This document shows positions 1 through 5,750 of a DNA stretch of 5,905 bases, one piece after another (position 1 is the first letter of the stretch; each line of letters starts with the position of its first letter). The stretch is from the NCBI GenBank assembly GCA_036568605.1, contig DATCSE010000582.1:1-5905 (forward strand), in the 5' to 3' direction. Source of the DNA: DATCSE01 sp036568605. Lineage in GTDB: Bacteria; Pseudomonadota; Gammaproteobacteria; Burkholderiales; Burkholderiaceae_C. The translations under genes were made by a program, and so were the position numbers. Under the pieces are notes generated by a model that ran no database searches, had not been told where the DNA came from, and was given only the letters and a program-made list of their open reading frames with translations.

Positions 1-3000
1 GCGCGCGCAGCCGCGAAGCGTTCGGGCCCGACTACCTGCGAGCCTCGTACCCGCGCGCCTGGGTGGCGCCGAACGGCCGCGTGTTCGGCATCTCCGCCGA
101 GACGATGTGGTCGCTGGATGCCAGCGCCAACGACGGTGCCGGGGCGGTCACCGTGCTCGGTGCGTTCAAGGGCCCGGCCAGCAAGGCGATGCCGGTCAAC
201 GTCGGCGCCACCAGCACGGCCGTGATGTACGCACCGGGCAAGGTGCTGCAGGTCGGCGGCAACGGCTACTTCAACGGCGACGGGCTGCCGGCCAGCAACC
301 TGGCGACCGTGGTCGACATCAACGGCGCCGCGCCGGTGGTGAGCGACACCGCGCCGATGACTTACGCGCGCCGCTTCGCCAACTCGGTCGTGCTGCCCGA
401 CGGCAAGGTGCTCGTCACCGGCGGCACGGCGGTGGGCAACAACGGCGGCAGCGACGCCGTCTATGCCGCCGAGATCTGGGACCCGGCCTCCGGCACCTGG
501 ACCCTCGGGGCCAACGCGGCGCAGATCCGCGTCTACCACTCCGCGACACTGCTGCTCGCGAACGGCACGGTGCTGTCCACCGGCGGCGGCGCACCCGGGC
601 CGGTGAACAACCTGAATGCCGAGGTCTACTACCCGCCCTACCTCTTCAAGAACGTCGGCGGCGTGGCCCAGCTGGCGCCGCGCCCGACGATGTCGTCGAT
701 CAGCGCGCTCAGCTTCAGCCATGGCAGCTCGGCACAGATCCGCATGAGCGACGCTTCGCCCGTCGCGCGGCTCGTGCTGCTGGCGAACGGCACGGTGACG
801 CACTCGTTCAACAACACGCAGCGCTTCCAGGAGCTGAGCTTCACGCAGGACGGCAACCTGCTGACCACCGCGATGCCGGCGAGCGCCAGCCTGGCGCCGC
901 CGGGCTACTACCAGATCATCGCGCTGAACGCCGACGGCGTGCCCTCGCGCTCGGTGATCGTCGGGCTGGGCCTGAACGGCAATCTGCCGGCCGCGCAGAC
1001 CGACCTGCCGCGCAACCAGGCGCTCGTCCTCGAGAGCATCAACGCCACCGGTCAGTCGATTGCCACCGATGGCAACGGAGCCGGTGTGCTCGCCGTCGTG
1101 CCGAATACCGCTGCAGCGCCGCCCGCGGCGCAGTTCTGGGTGCGCAACGGCATGGCGGACGCCCGCTGCGTGTCATTCGAGTCGATGGCCTCCAGCGGCC
1201 AGTGGCTGCGCAAGCAAGGCACGCAGCTGGGGCTGGCCGCAGGCGACGGCAGCGCGGCGTTCCGCGACGACGCCACGTTCTGCCCCGAAGCCGGCATGTC
1301 GGGCTCCGGGGTGACGCTGCGATCCAAGGCGCAGAGCGAACTGGTGCTGCGCCACCGCGGCGCCGAGCTGTGGCTCGAGACCGTCGCCGACGATGCGGTC
1401 TTCCGGGCCGACGCCAGCTTCGTGCCGCGCGCGACGCTGCCTCGCGGCGCGACGCTGGAGCTGGGCAGCGTGGCCGTGAGCGGTGCGGCGATCTCGCTCG
1501 ACACCGCCAAGCTCGCCGTGCTGACGGCGCTGGGCAGCCCGCCGACCGCCGCGACGCTCGCGCCGGCACAGTACGTTGCGCGCGATGGCCTGGCCGATGC
1601 GTCGTGCGTCTCGCTCGAGTCGGTCGCGACGCCGGGCAAGTGGCTGCGCCATGGCAACTACCGCCTGCAGCTGAGTGCGTACGCGGCGACGGCTCTGTTC
1701 TTCAGCGACGCCACCTTCTGTCCCGAGCCCGGCGTGTCGGGCAGCGGGGTGACGTTGCGATCGAAGAACTTCCCGGCGCGCGTGGTGCACCACCGCGACG
1801 GCCAGGTCTGGGTCGACATCCAGGCCAGCGACACCACGTTCGCCACGAACGCCGGTCTTCTCGTCCAGCAGCTTTCGCCGGCCACGCCGCTGCCCGCGCT
1901 CGGCTCGGTCGCGGCGCCGCCGGTGAGCCTCGGCAGCACGGCGAGCTGGGCACCGGGGCTGGATGCGGCCGGCCTCGAGTTCGGCTGGGACTTCGGCGAC
2001 GGCAGCAGCTCGCCTTACGCCGTGAGCAGCTCGGCCACGCACACGTATGCGAGCCCGGGCCTGTACCTGGTGACGCTGACGGTGCGCAACGCCGCCGGCC
2101 AGACCAGCACGAAGAGTTTCATGCAGGCGGTCTACCGCAGCGCGACGGCGAACCTGGCGAGGGCCTCGTCGCCGATGCTGCTCGAGCCGCGCAGCGGCGC
2201 GGCGGCACGCTTGTGGGTCGTGAACCCGGACAACGATTCGGTCAGCGTCATCGACACCGGCAGCAACGCGCGCGTGGCCGAGATCGCGACCGGCAGCGCG
2301 CCGCGCACGCTCGCGCTGGCTCCGAACGGCGACGTCTGGGTCGTGAACCGCGATGCGGCGTCGATCACGGTCATCAACGCGGCCACGCTCGCGGTGTCGC
2401 GCAGCATCGCGCTGCCGCGTGCCTCGCAGCCCTACGGCATCGTCTTCGCGCCTGCCGGCACGGCCTATGTCGGCCTCGAGGCAGCAGGCCAATTGCTCGC
2501 GCTCGACGGCAGCAGCGGCGCGACGCTCGCAACGCTGGCCGTCGGCAGCAGCCCGCGTCATCTGTCGATCACCGGCGACTCGGCGCGCGTGCTCGTGTCT
2601 CGCTTCGTGACGCCGCCATTGCCCGGCGAGGGGACGGCCGTGGTGCAGACCACCACGGCCGACGGCATGCTGCACGGGGGCGAGGTCGTGGTCGTCGACA
2701 CCGCCGGCATGAGTGTGCGCTCCACCATCGTGCTGCAGCACAGCGGCAAGACCGACACCGAGATCTCCGGCAGCGGCGTGCCCAACTACCTGGGCGCGGC
2801 GGTGATCTCTCCGGACGGAACCTCGGCATGGGTTCCGTCGAAGCAGGACAACATCATGCGCGGCGCCTTGCGCAACGGCCTGAGCCTGGACTTCCAGAAC
2901 ACCGTGCGTGCCATCAGCTCGCGCATCGACCTCGGAACGCTGAGCGAAGACTATCCGTCGCGCATCGACCACGACAACGCCGGCGTCGCCGGCGCCGCGG

Positions 3001-4421
3001 CCTTCGACGCGACCGGCGCCTACCTGTTCGTTGCGCTGGAGACCTCGCGCCAGGTGGCGGTGGTCAATGCGATCGGCGGCAAGGAGCTGTTCCGCATCGA
3101 GGCCGGTCTCGCGCCGCAAGGCGTGGTGGTGTCGGCCGACAACACGCGGCTGTACGTTCACAACTTCATCGGCCGCAGCGTCAGCGTCGTCGACATCTCC
3201 GCGCTCACCGCGCGCGGCGAGTTCGCGAGCACGACGGTGGCGACCGTCGGCAGCGTCGGCACCGAGAAGCTCAGCGCCGGCGTGCTGCTGGGCAAGCAGT
3301 ACTTCTACGACGCCCGCGACACCCGCCTGGCGCGCGACGCGTACCTGAGCTGCGCCAGCTGCCACCACGACGGTGCCCACGATGGCCGGACCTGGGACCT
3401 CACGGCCCAAGGCGAAGGCCTGCGCAACACCATCAGCCTGCGCGGGCGCGCCGGCATGGGCCACGGGCGGCTGCACTGGAGCGGCAACTTCGACGAGGTG
3501 CAGGACTTCGAAGGCCAGATCCGCAACCTGGCCGGCGGCACCGGCCTGATGAGCGACGCCGCGTTCAACACCGGCACGCGCAGCCAGCCGCTGGGCACTG
3601 CGAAGGCCGGCGTGAGTGCCGACCTGGATGCATTGGCGGCCTACGTGGGCTCACTGTCGGTGATGCCGCCCAGCGCGCAGCGCAGCAGCACCGGCGCCTT
3701 GACGGCGGCCGCCACTGCGGGCCGCAGCGTGTTCGCGAACCAGAACTGCGCGAGCTGCCACGGCGGGACCAACTTCGCGACGAGCGGCCTGTTGCTGGCC
3801 GACGTGGGCACGATCAAGGCCAGCAGCGGCACGCGGCTCGGTGCGGCGCTCAGCGGCATCGATGTGCCGACACTGCGCGACGTGCCCCTGACCGGCCCCT
3901 ATCTGCACGACGGTTCGATCGCCGGCCTCGGGGCCGCGGTGACGGCGCACCGCGGCGTCACGCTGGGCGACGCGGACCTGGCCAATCTCGTTGCCTACCT
4001 GGGGCAGATCGGCAGCGAAGAAGCCGTGCCGCCGGCTGCGTTGCCCAGCGGCGCGGTGAAATGCGCAGCCGAGCGCGGCACCTGCACGCTGCCGAGCGGA
4101 ACGCCGGCCACGGTCTACTACGGTGCCAACGGCAGCTACACCAGCAAAGGCGTCGTGTCCGGTTCGATCGCCTGCAACAACACGAGCTTCGGCGATCCGT
4201 TGTTCGGCAGCGGGAAGGCGTGCTACTACGTTGCCGCCGTGAAGTGCGCGGCCGAGAACGCCACGTGCAGCGTGCCCGCGGGAACCACGGCGACAGTGCT
4301 GTACGGAACGAGCGGGCGCTACATCGGGCGCGTCGTCCCGGGCGGTACTGCCGTGGCCTGCAACAACGCCACGTTCAGCGATCCGCTGTTCGGCAGTGCC
4401 AAGGCGTGCTGGTTGCGATAA
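1..4421 (+). CDS. 5'-truncated multidomain secreted oxidase: galactose-oxidase-like, AbfB x2, PKD, YVTN propeller, di-haem peroxidase
   Basis: The frame is open from nt 3 to the TAA at 4419-4421 (1472 visible codons; residue 1 = codon at nt 3). A GTG at nt 63 is not the start: the codons before it read as the same fold (YPRAW then VAPNGRVFGIS). Domains by residue: kelch-type galactose oxidase 1-226; E-set (DUF1929-like) ~227-324; two AbfB/CBM42-like trefoils ~340-476 and ~486-625; PKD ~630-711 with WDFGDG at 662; YVTN propeller ~736-1072; di-haem peroxidase ~1088-1340 with CASCH at 1117 and 1249; two Cys-rich repeats 1353-1472. Known for these families: copper radical oxidases convert alcohols to aldehydes and make H2O2, and CCP/MauG domains use H2O2. 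Haem c attachment implies export to the periplasm or outside, but any signal peptide lies before the window. Substrate is unknown. No partner gene is visible upstream, and no T-tailed terminator hairpin follows the stop. Confidence 0.9.
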   Translation, partial: ARSREAFGPDYLRASYPRAWVAPNGRVFGISAETMWSLDASANDGAGAVTVLGAFKGPASKAMPVNVGATSTAVMYAPGKVLQVGGNGYFNGDGLPASNLATVVDINGAAPVVSDTAPMTYARRFANSVVLPDGKVLVTGGTAVGNNGGSDAVYAAEIWDPASGTWTLGANAAQIRVYHSATLLLANGTVLSTGGGAPGPVNNLNAEVYYPPYLFKNVGGVAQLAPRPTMSSISALSFSHGSSAQIRMSDASPVARLVLLANGTVTHSFNNTQRFQELSFTQDGNLLTTAMPASASLAPPGYYQIIALNADGVPSRSVIVGLGLNGNLPAAQTDLPRNQALVLESINATGQSIATDGNGAGVLAVVPNTAAAPPAAQFWVRNGMADARCVSFESMASSGQWLRKQGTQLGLAAGDGSAAFRDDATFCPEAGMSGSGVTLRSKAQSELVLRHRGAELWLETVADDAVFRADASFVPRATLPRGATLELGSVAVSGAAISLDTAKLAVLTALGSPPTAATLAPAQYVARDGLADASCVSLESVATPGKWLRHGNYRLQLSAYAATALFFSDATFCPEPGVSGSGVTLRSKNFPARVVHHRDGQVWVDIQASDTTFATNAGLLVQQLSPATPLPALGSVAAPPVSLGSTASWAPGLDAAGLEFGWDFGDGSSSPYAVSSSATHTYASPGLYLVTLTVRNAAGQTSTKSFMQAVYRSATANLARASSPMLLEPRSGAAARLWVVNPDNDSVSVIDTGSNARVAEIATGSAPRTLALAPNGDVWVVNRDAASITVINAATLAVSRSIALPRASQPYGIVFAPAGTAYVGLEAAGQLLALDGSSGATLATLAVGSSPRHLSITGDSARVLVSRFVTPPLPGEGTAVVQTTTADGMLHGGEVVVVDTAGMSVRSTIVLQHSGKTDTEISGSGVPNYLGAAVISPDGTSAWVPSKQDNIMRGALRNGLSLDFQNTVRAISSRIDLGTLSEDYPSRIDHDNAGVAGAAAFDATGAYLFVALETSRQVAVVNAIGGKELFRIEAGLAPQGVVVSADNTRLYVHNFIGRSVSVVDISALTARGEFASTTVATVGSVGTEKLSAGVLLGKQYFYDARDTRLARDAYLSCASCHHDGAHDGRTWDLTAQGEGLRNTISLRGRAGMGHGRLHWSGNFDEVQDFEGQIRNLAGGTGLMSDAAFNTGTRSQPLGTAKAGVSADLDALAAYVGSLSVMPPSAQRSSTGALTAAATAGRSVFANQNCASCHGGTNFATSGLLLADVGTIKASSGTRLGAALSGIDVPTLRDVPLTGPYLHDGSIAGLGAAVTAHRGVTLGDADLANLVAYLGQIGSEEAVPPAALPSGAVKCAAERGTCTLPSGTPATVYYGANGSYTSKGVVSGSIACNNTSFGDPLFGSGKACYYVAAVKCAAENATCSVPAGTTATVLYGTSGRYIGRVVPGGTAVACNNATFSDPLFGSAKACWLR
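3..975 (+). other. Galactose/glyoxal-oxidase-like kelch blades plus E-set domain
   Basis: The segment aligns from memory with the last kelch blades and C-terminal domain of fungal galactose oxidase. The stretch TYARRFANSVVLPDGKVLVT (about nt 361-420) matches the blade before the copper site. RVYHS (Tyr at nt 534-536, His at 537-539) matches the axial Tyr and His ligands (Tyr495/His496 in galactose oxidase), and VTHSFN (His at 801-803) matches the third ligand, His581. PPGYYQIIALNADGVPS near nt 897-945 is the conserved end of the E-set domain. The equivalents of the cross-linked Cys228-Tyr272 pair and of Trp290 would lie before the window, so three of the expected copper-site residues are seen and the radical cofactor is untested. 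Confidence 0.85.
1020..1875 (+). repeat. Tandem AbfB (CBM42-like) sugar-binding modules
   Basis: Two homologous beta-trefoil-like modules lie at about 1020-1430 and 1459-1875. Each carries the AbfB landmarks in the same order: G(M/L)ADA(R/S)CVS(F/L)ES, then (Q/K)WLR, then (D)DATFCPE(A/P)G(M/V)SGSGVTLRSK, then a third arm ending near FRADASF in module 1 and FATNAGL in module 2. AbfB/CBM42 modules of arabinofuranosidases bind arabinofuranose side chains of arabinan and arabinoxylan, so a plant or other arabinose-containing polymer is a reasonable anchor. This is a family-based inference. The first trefoil arm of both modules is weakly conserved, as is the third arm of module 2. Binding is therefore likely in the middle arms if anywhere. 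Confidence 0.8.
2208..3218 (+). other. YVTN-type beta-propeller domain
   Basis: The segment has repeated blades of the form LWVVNPDNDSVSVIDTGSN, DVWVVNRDAASITVINAATL, AYVGLEAAGQLLALDGSSGA and QVAVVNAIGGKELFRIEAG, each followed by a GSAPR/AP-type turn and a 'PDG' or 'ADN' strand. This is the YVTN/NHL-like pattern often found just before cytochrome c peroxidase domains in bacterial surface proteins. Roughly six to seven blades can be traced, with longer irregular loops between nt 2600 and 2990. It is probably a scaffold or a docking surface for the haem domain. No catalytic residue was recognised. Confidence 0.8.
3264..4020 (+). other. Di-haem cytochrome c peroxidase/MauG-like domain
   Basis: Two covalent haem c motifs are present: CASCH at nt 3351-3365 and CASCH at nt 3747-3761. 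The first is preceded by LLGKQYFYDARDTRLARD, which matches the usual 'LG+.LF.D.RLS.D' lead-in of bacterial di-haem peroxidases, and is followed by LRNTISLRGR and RLHWSGNFDEVQDFEGQI, which correspond to the family's 'RN.P+L' and 'FWDGR..LEEQ' segments. The second is followed by TLRDVPLTGPYLHDGS (His at 3906-3908), the family's 'LRNV.LT.PYFHDGS' signature. Known role of the family: H2O2 reduction or high-valent Fe oxidation of a partner. The position that normally supplies the Met ligand of the second haem is His here (3948-3950). Confidence 0.88.
4059..4418 (+). repeat. Two C-terminal cysteine-rich 61-residue repeats
   Basis: Two copies begin at nt 4059 and nt 4242 (61-codon step) and run to the end of the protein. 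Each shows KCAAE, a Cys seven residues later, a (T/S)xxGT.ATV.YG..G.Y core, ACNN, F.DPLFGS and KAC, giving four cysteines per copy and probably two disulfides in the exported protein. The second copy has one extra residue before ACNN. The 3' thirds of the copies are also clearly alike at DNA level. I recall similar modules at the ends of exported bacterial enzymes but cannot name a family. A wall, outer-membrane or glycan-binding role is a guess. Confidence 0.75.
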
Positions 4422-4449
4422 GCGCCAGGTGCCCGTGCACGTGCAGTGA

Positions 4450-4593
4450 GGCCCGCTCGACCGCTCTGCCGTCGTGCACGACGGGCTGAAGGCGCTCATC
4501 GAGCGCGAAAGTGCCCGTCGCCTGGCGCGGCTGGGCGGCACGCAAGGTGCCCTGAAGGCGCCGCCGCGCCGGCGTCAGTCGCCGAAGCCTTGA
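4450..4593 (+). pseudogene. VapB-type antitoxin remnant (C-terminal half)
   Basis: In frame with the TGA at 4591-4593 the DNA reads LDRSAVVHDGLKAL, then IERESARRLARLGG, then a PPRRR-containing tail. This closely resembles the C-terminal half of VapB antitoxins that pair with PIN toxins, where the usual text is 'ALVREALKALIEREAARRLARLGG...PRRR'. The N-terminal ribbon-helix-helix DNA-binding half (about 25 residues) is missing: an in-frame TGA sits at 4447-4449, and the only downstream candidate start is a GTG at 4474 inside the conserved helix. The copy is therefore judged a truncated, non-functional remnant. The TGA overlaps the candidate toxin start in a TTGA, as in intact vapBC operons. Identification is from recalled family consensus. 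Confidence 0.7.
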
Positions 4594-4679
4594 TCCTCGT
4601 CGATACCTCGGTCTGGGTGGGTCATCTGCGCCGCGGCGATCGGTCTTCCCATTCAGTGCGTTCAGGCACGCTCGTCTGA
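4590..4679 (+). pseudogene. VapC PIN-domain toxin remnant (N-terminal 16 codons)
   Basis: From a TTG at 4590 the frame reads LILVDTSVWVGHLRRGD and then loses similarity (RSSHSVRSGTLV) before TGA at 4677-4679. MILVDTSVWVDHLRRGD is the standard opening of VapC-family PIN ribonucleases, and the first active-site Asp is in VDTSVW. Only about 16 of the usual ~130 residues remain, so the later acidic residues and the nuclease fold are absent. The Asp that usually precedes HLR is Gly here. The remnant ends next to the stop codon of the convergent LysR gene, which places a deletion junction at about nt 4640-4645. It has no expected toxin activity. Confidence 0.7.
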
Positions 4680-5651
4680 TCAGGCGCTTGCCACGACCGC
4701 CGGCATGGCACTTCGCATCGCCTCCACAAAACGGCGCAGCTTGGCCGGATAGAAGCGCGCGTGAGGGTAGACCAGATACACCGGCAGCGGCGCCGCTCGC
4801 CAGCGTGGCGCCAGCTGCAGCAGCCTGCCGTCGGCCAAATCCTCGGACACCAGCCATGCCGACACGATGCACGCGCCCAGGCCTGACACCGCGGCGTTGC
4901 GCAGGGCATAGAGGCTGTCCGTGCTCATGCGCGGCCGGATCGCGAAGTGATGCGCTTCGCCGCTCTGCGGGTCCGTCAGCGCCACATCGCTGCGGTAGTA
5001 GGTGCGCAGCGACAGCCACGGCAAGCGGGCCAGCGCGGCAGCATCCCGAGGTATCGGGCCACCGGCGAGCAACGACGGCGCGCCGACCACGATGCGCTGC
5101 ACCTCGGAGAGCTTGATCGCCACCACGGCTGGGTCGGTCACCTCGCCGACCTGGATGGCGCAGTCGATGCCCTCGGCGACGAGGCCTTGCGTCTCGTCGC
5201 GAAGCAGCCACTCCACCGACACCGAGGGATAGCGGCGCAGGAATTCCGCCAGCGGCCCGATCAGGTGCTGCTGGCCGAGGGCGTGCGGCGCGAGAACGCG
5301 CAACGTGCCCTCGGGTTCGTGGCCCGCCCCGCGCAAATCCGCCTCAAAAGCGGCCCAGTCCGTCAGCAATTCCTTGGCTGCCTCGTAGCAGCGTTGCCCG
5401 TCCTCGGTGAGCTTCATCGTGTGCGTCGAACGCTGCAGCAGGCGCGTGCCCAGCGCGCGCTCCAGCGCCTGCAGGCGACGGCTGATGGTGGGCTGCGTTG
5501 CACCGAGCTGCGCGGCTGCGGCCGACAGGCTGCCGGCTTCGACGATGCGCACGAAGGTCTGCATCAGCGCAATGCGATCGCCTGCGGCTGCCAGGGCGGT
5601 GCCCGAGCGTCCGCGAGCCGGAGTGCCGGAGCGTCGATGAGGGGCGGTCAT
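4680..5651 (-). CDS. LysR-family transcriptional regulator (CrgA-like)
   Basis: The product has 323 residues from ATG at 5651-5649 to TGA at 4682-4680, the normal size for the family. The winged helix-turn-helix spans residues ~28-88 (ALMQTFVRIVEAGSLSAAAA, QLGATQPTISRRLQALE, GTRLLQRST), with the SLSAAAAQLGATQPTISRRL signature of LysR DNA-binding domains. The effector-binding periplasmic-protein-like domain covers ~113-316 and includes GTLRVLAP, GIDCAIQVGE and a VSGLGACIVSAWLV segment. LysR proteins bind dyads near divergent genes and respond to a small-molecule ligand, which is not identifiable here. A longer frame reaches 5822 but overlaps the divergent gene and has no family similarity. An internal ATG at 5564-5562 (residue 30) would cut into the first helix, so 5651 is preferred despite the absence of a clear Shine-Dalgarno. 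The likely target is the divergent MFS gene, plus itself. Confidence 0.92.
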   Translation of the reverse strand: MTAPHRRSGTPARGRSGTALAAAGDRIALMQTFVRIVEAGSLSAAAAQLGATQPTISRRLQALERALGTRLLQRSTHTMKLTEDGQRCYEAAKELLTDWAAFEADLRGAGHEPEGTLRVLAPHALGQQHLIGPLAEFLRRYPSVSVEWLLRDETQGLVAEGIDCAIQVGEVTDPAVVAIKLSEVQRIVVGAPSLLAGGPIPRDAAALARLPWLSLRTYYRSDVALTDPQSGEAHHFAIRPRMSTDSLYALRNAAVSGLGACIVSAWLVSEDLADGRLLQLAPRWRAAPLPVYLVYPHARFYPAKLRRFVEAMRSAMPAVVASA

Positions 5652-5750
5652 GCGTCTAGCGTATATCAGTTGTGTCGGTCGCGCAGCTACCGTTTCGTCT
5701 TTGTTCTCGGCAGACTGCCCGCATCGTCTCTCACACAGGGAATTCACACC
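5652..5750. promoter_or_regulatory. Divergent promoter region between LysR and MFS genes
   Basis: This 99-bp gap separates the two divergent start codons and must hold both promoters and probably the LysR operator. On the minus strand, a TATACG -10-like hexamer (5665-5660) lies only eight bases before the regulator ATG, with no good -35. If used, the regulator mRNA would be nearly leaderless. No convincing sigma-70 pair was found on the plus strand. No clear T-N11-A dyad with long arms was found, only a short TAGC...GCTA pair (5657-5660, 5686-5689), too weak to call an operator. Confidence 0.5.
5737..5742 (+). promoter_or_regulatory. Ribosome binding site of the MFS gene
   Basis: AGGGAA lies eight bases upstream of the ATG at 5751. 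It supports that ATG as the start of the transporter gene. Confidence 0.7.

Noticed and set aside
63..65. GTG as a possible start of the large protein
   Set aside because: The 20 codons before it are in frame and read as the expected kelch-blade sequence, and no ribosome binding site precedes it; the gene starts outside the window.
1173..3476. A 767-codon open frame on the minus strand inside the large gene
   Set aside because: The product is rich in Arg/Ala/Val/Gly/His with no recognisable domain and lies opposite the well-supported AbfB-PKD-propeller-haem coding frame; it is a GC-driven shadow.
4436..4445. Perfect 10-bp palindrome TGCACGTGCA just after the large gene
   Set aside because: It has no loop and no T-run, so it is not a terminator; a single short palindrome in GC-rich DNA is weak evidence for an operator.
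107..4489. A second open frame of ~1,460 codons on the plus strand, overlapping the large gene
   Set aside because: Its translation is a low-complexity Arg/Gln/Ala/Gly-rich string with no domains, typical of an off-frame shadow in very GC-rich coding DNA; the other frame has clear domains throughout.
4676..4683. Palindrome CTGATCAG spanning the LysR stop codon
   Set aside because: Eight bases with no loop or T-tract; chance occurrence is likely and no terminator can be supported.
4375..5211. A 278-codon minus-strand frame across the intergenic gap and the LysR gene
   Set aside because: It overlaps the LysR gene on the same strand in another frame, and its translation is compositionally biased without any family similarity.
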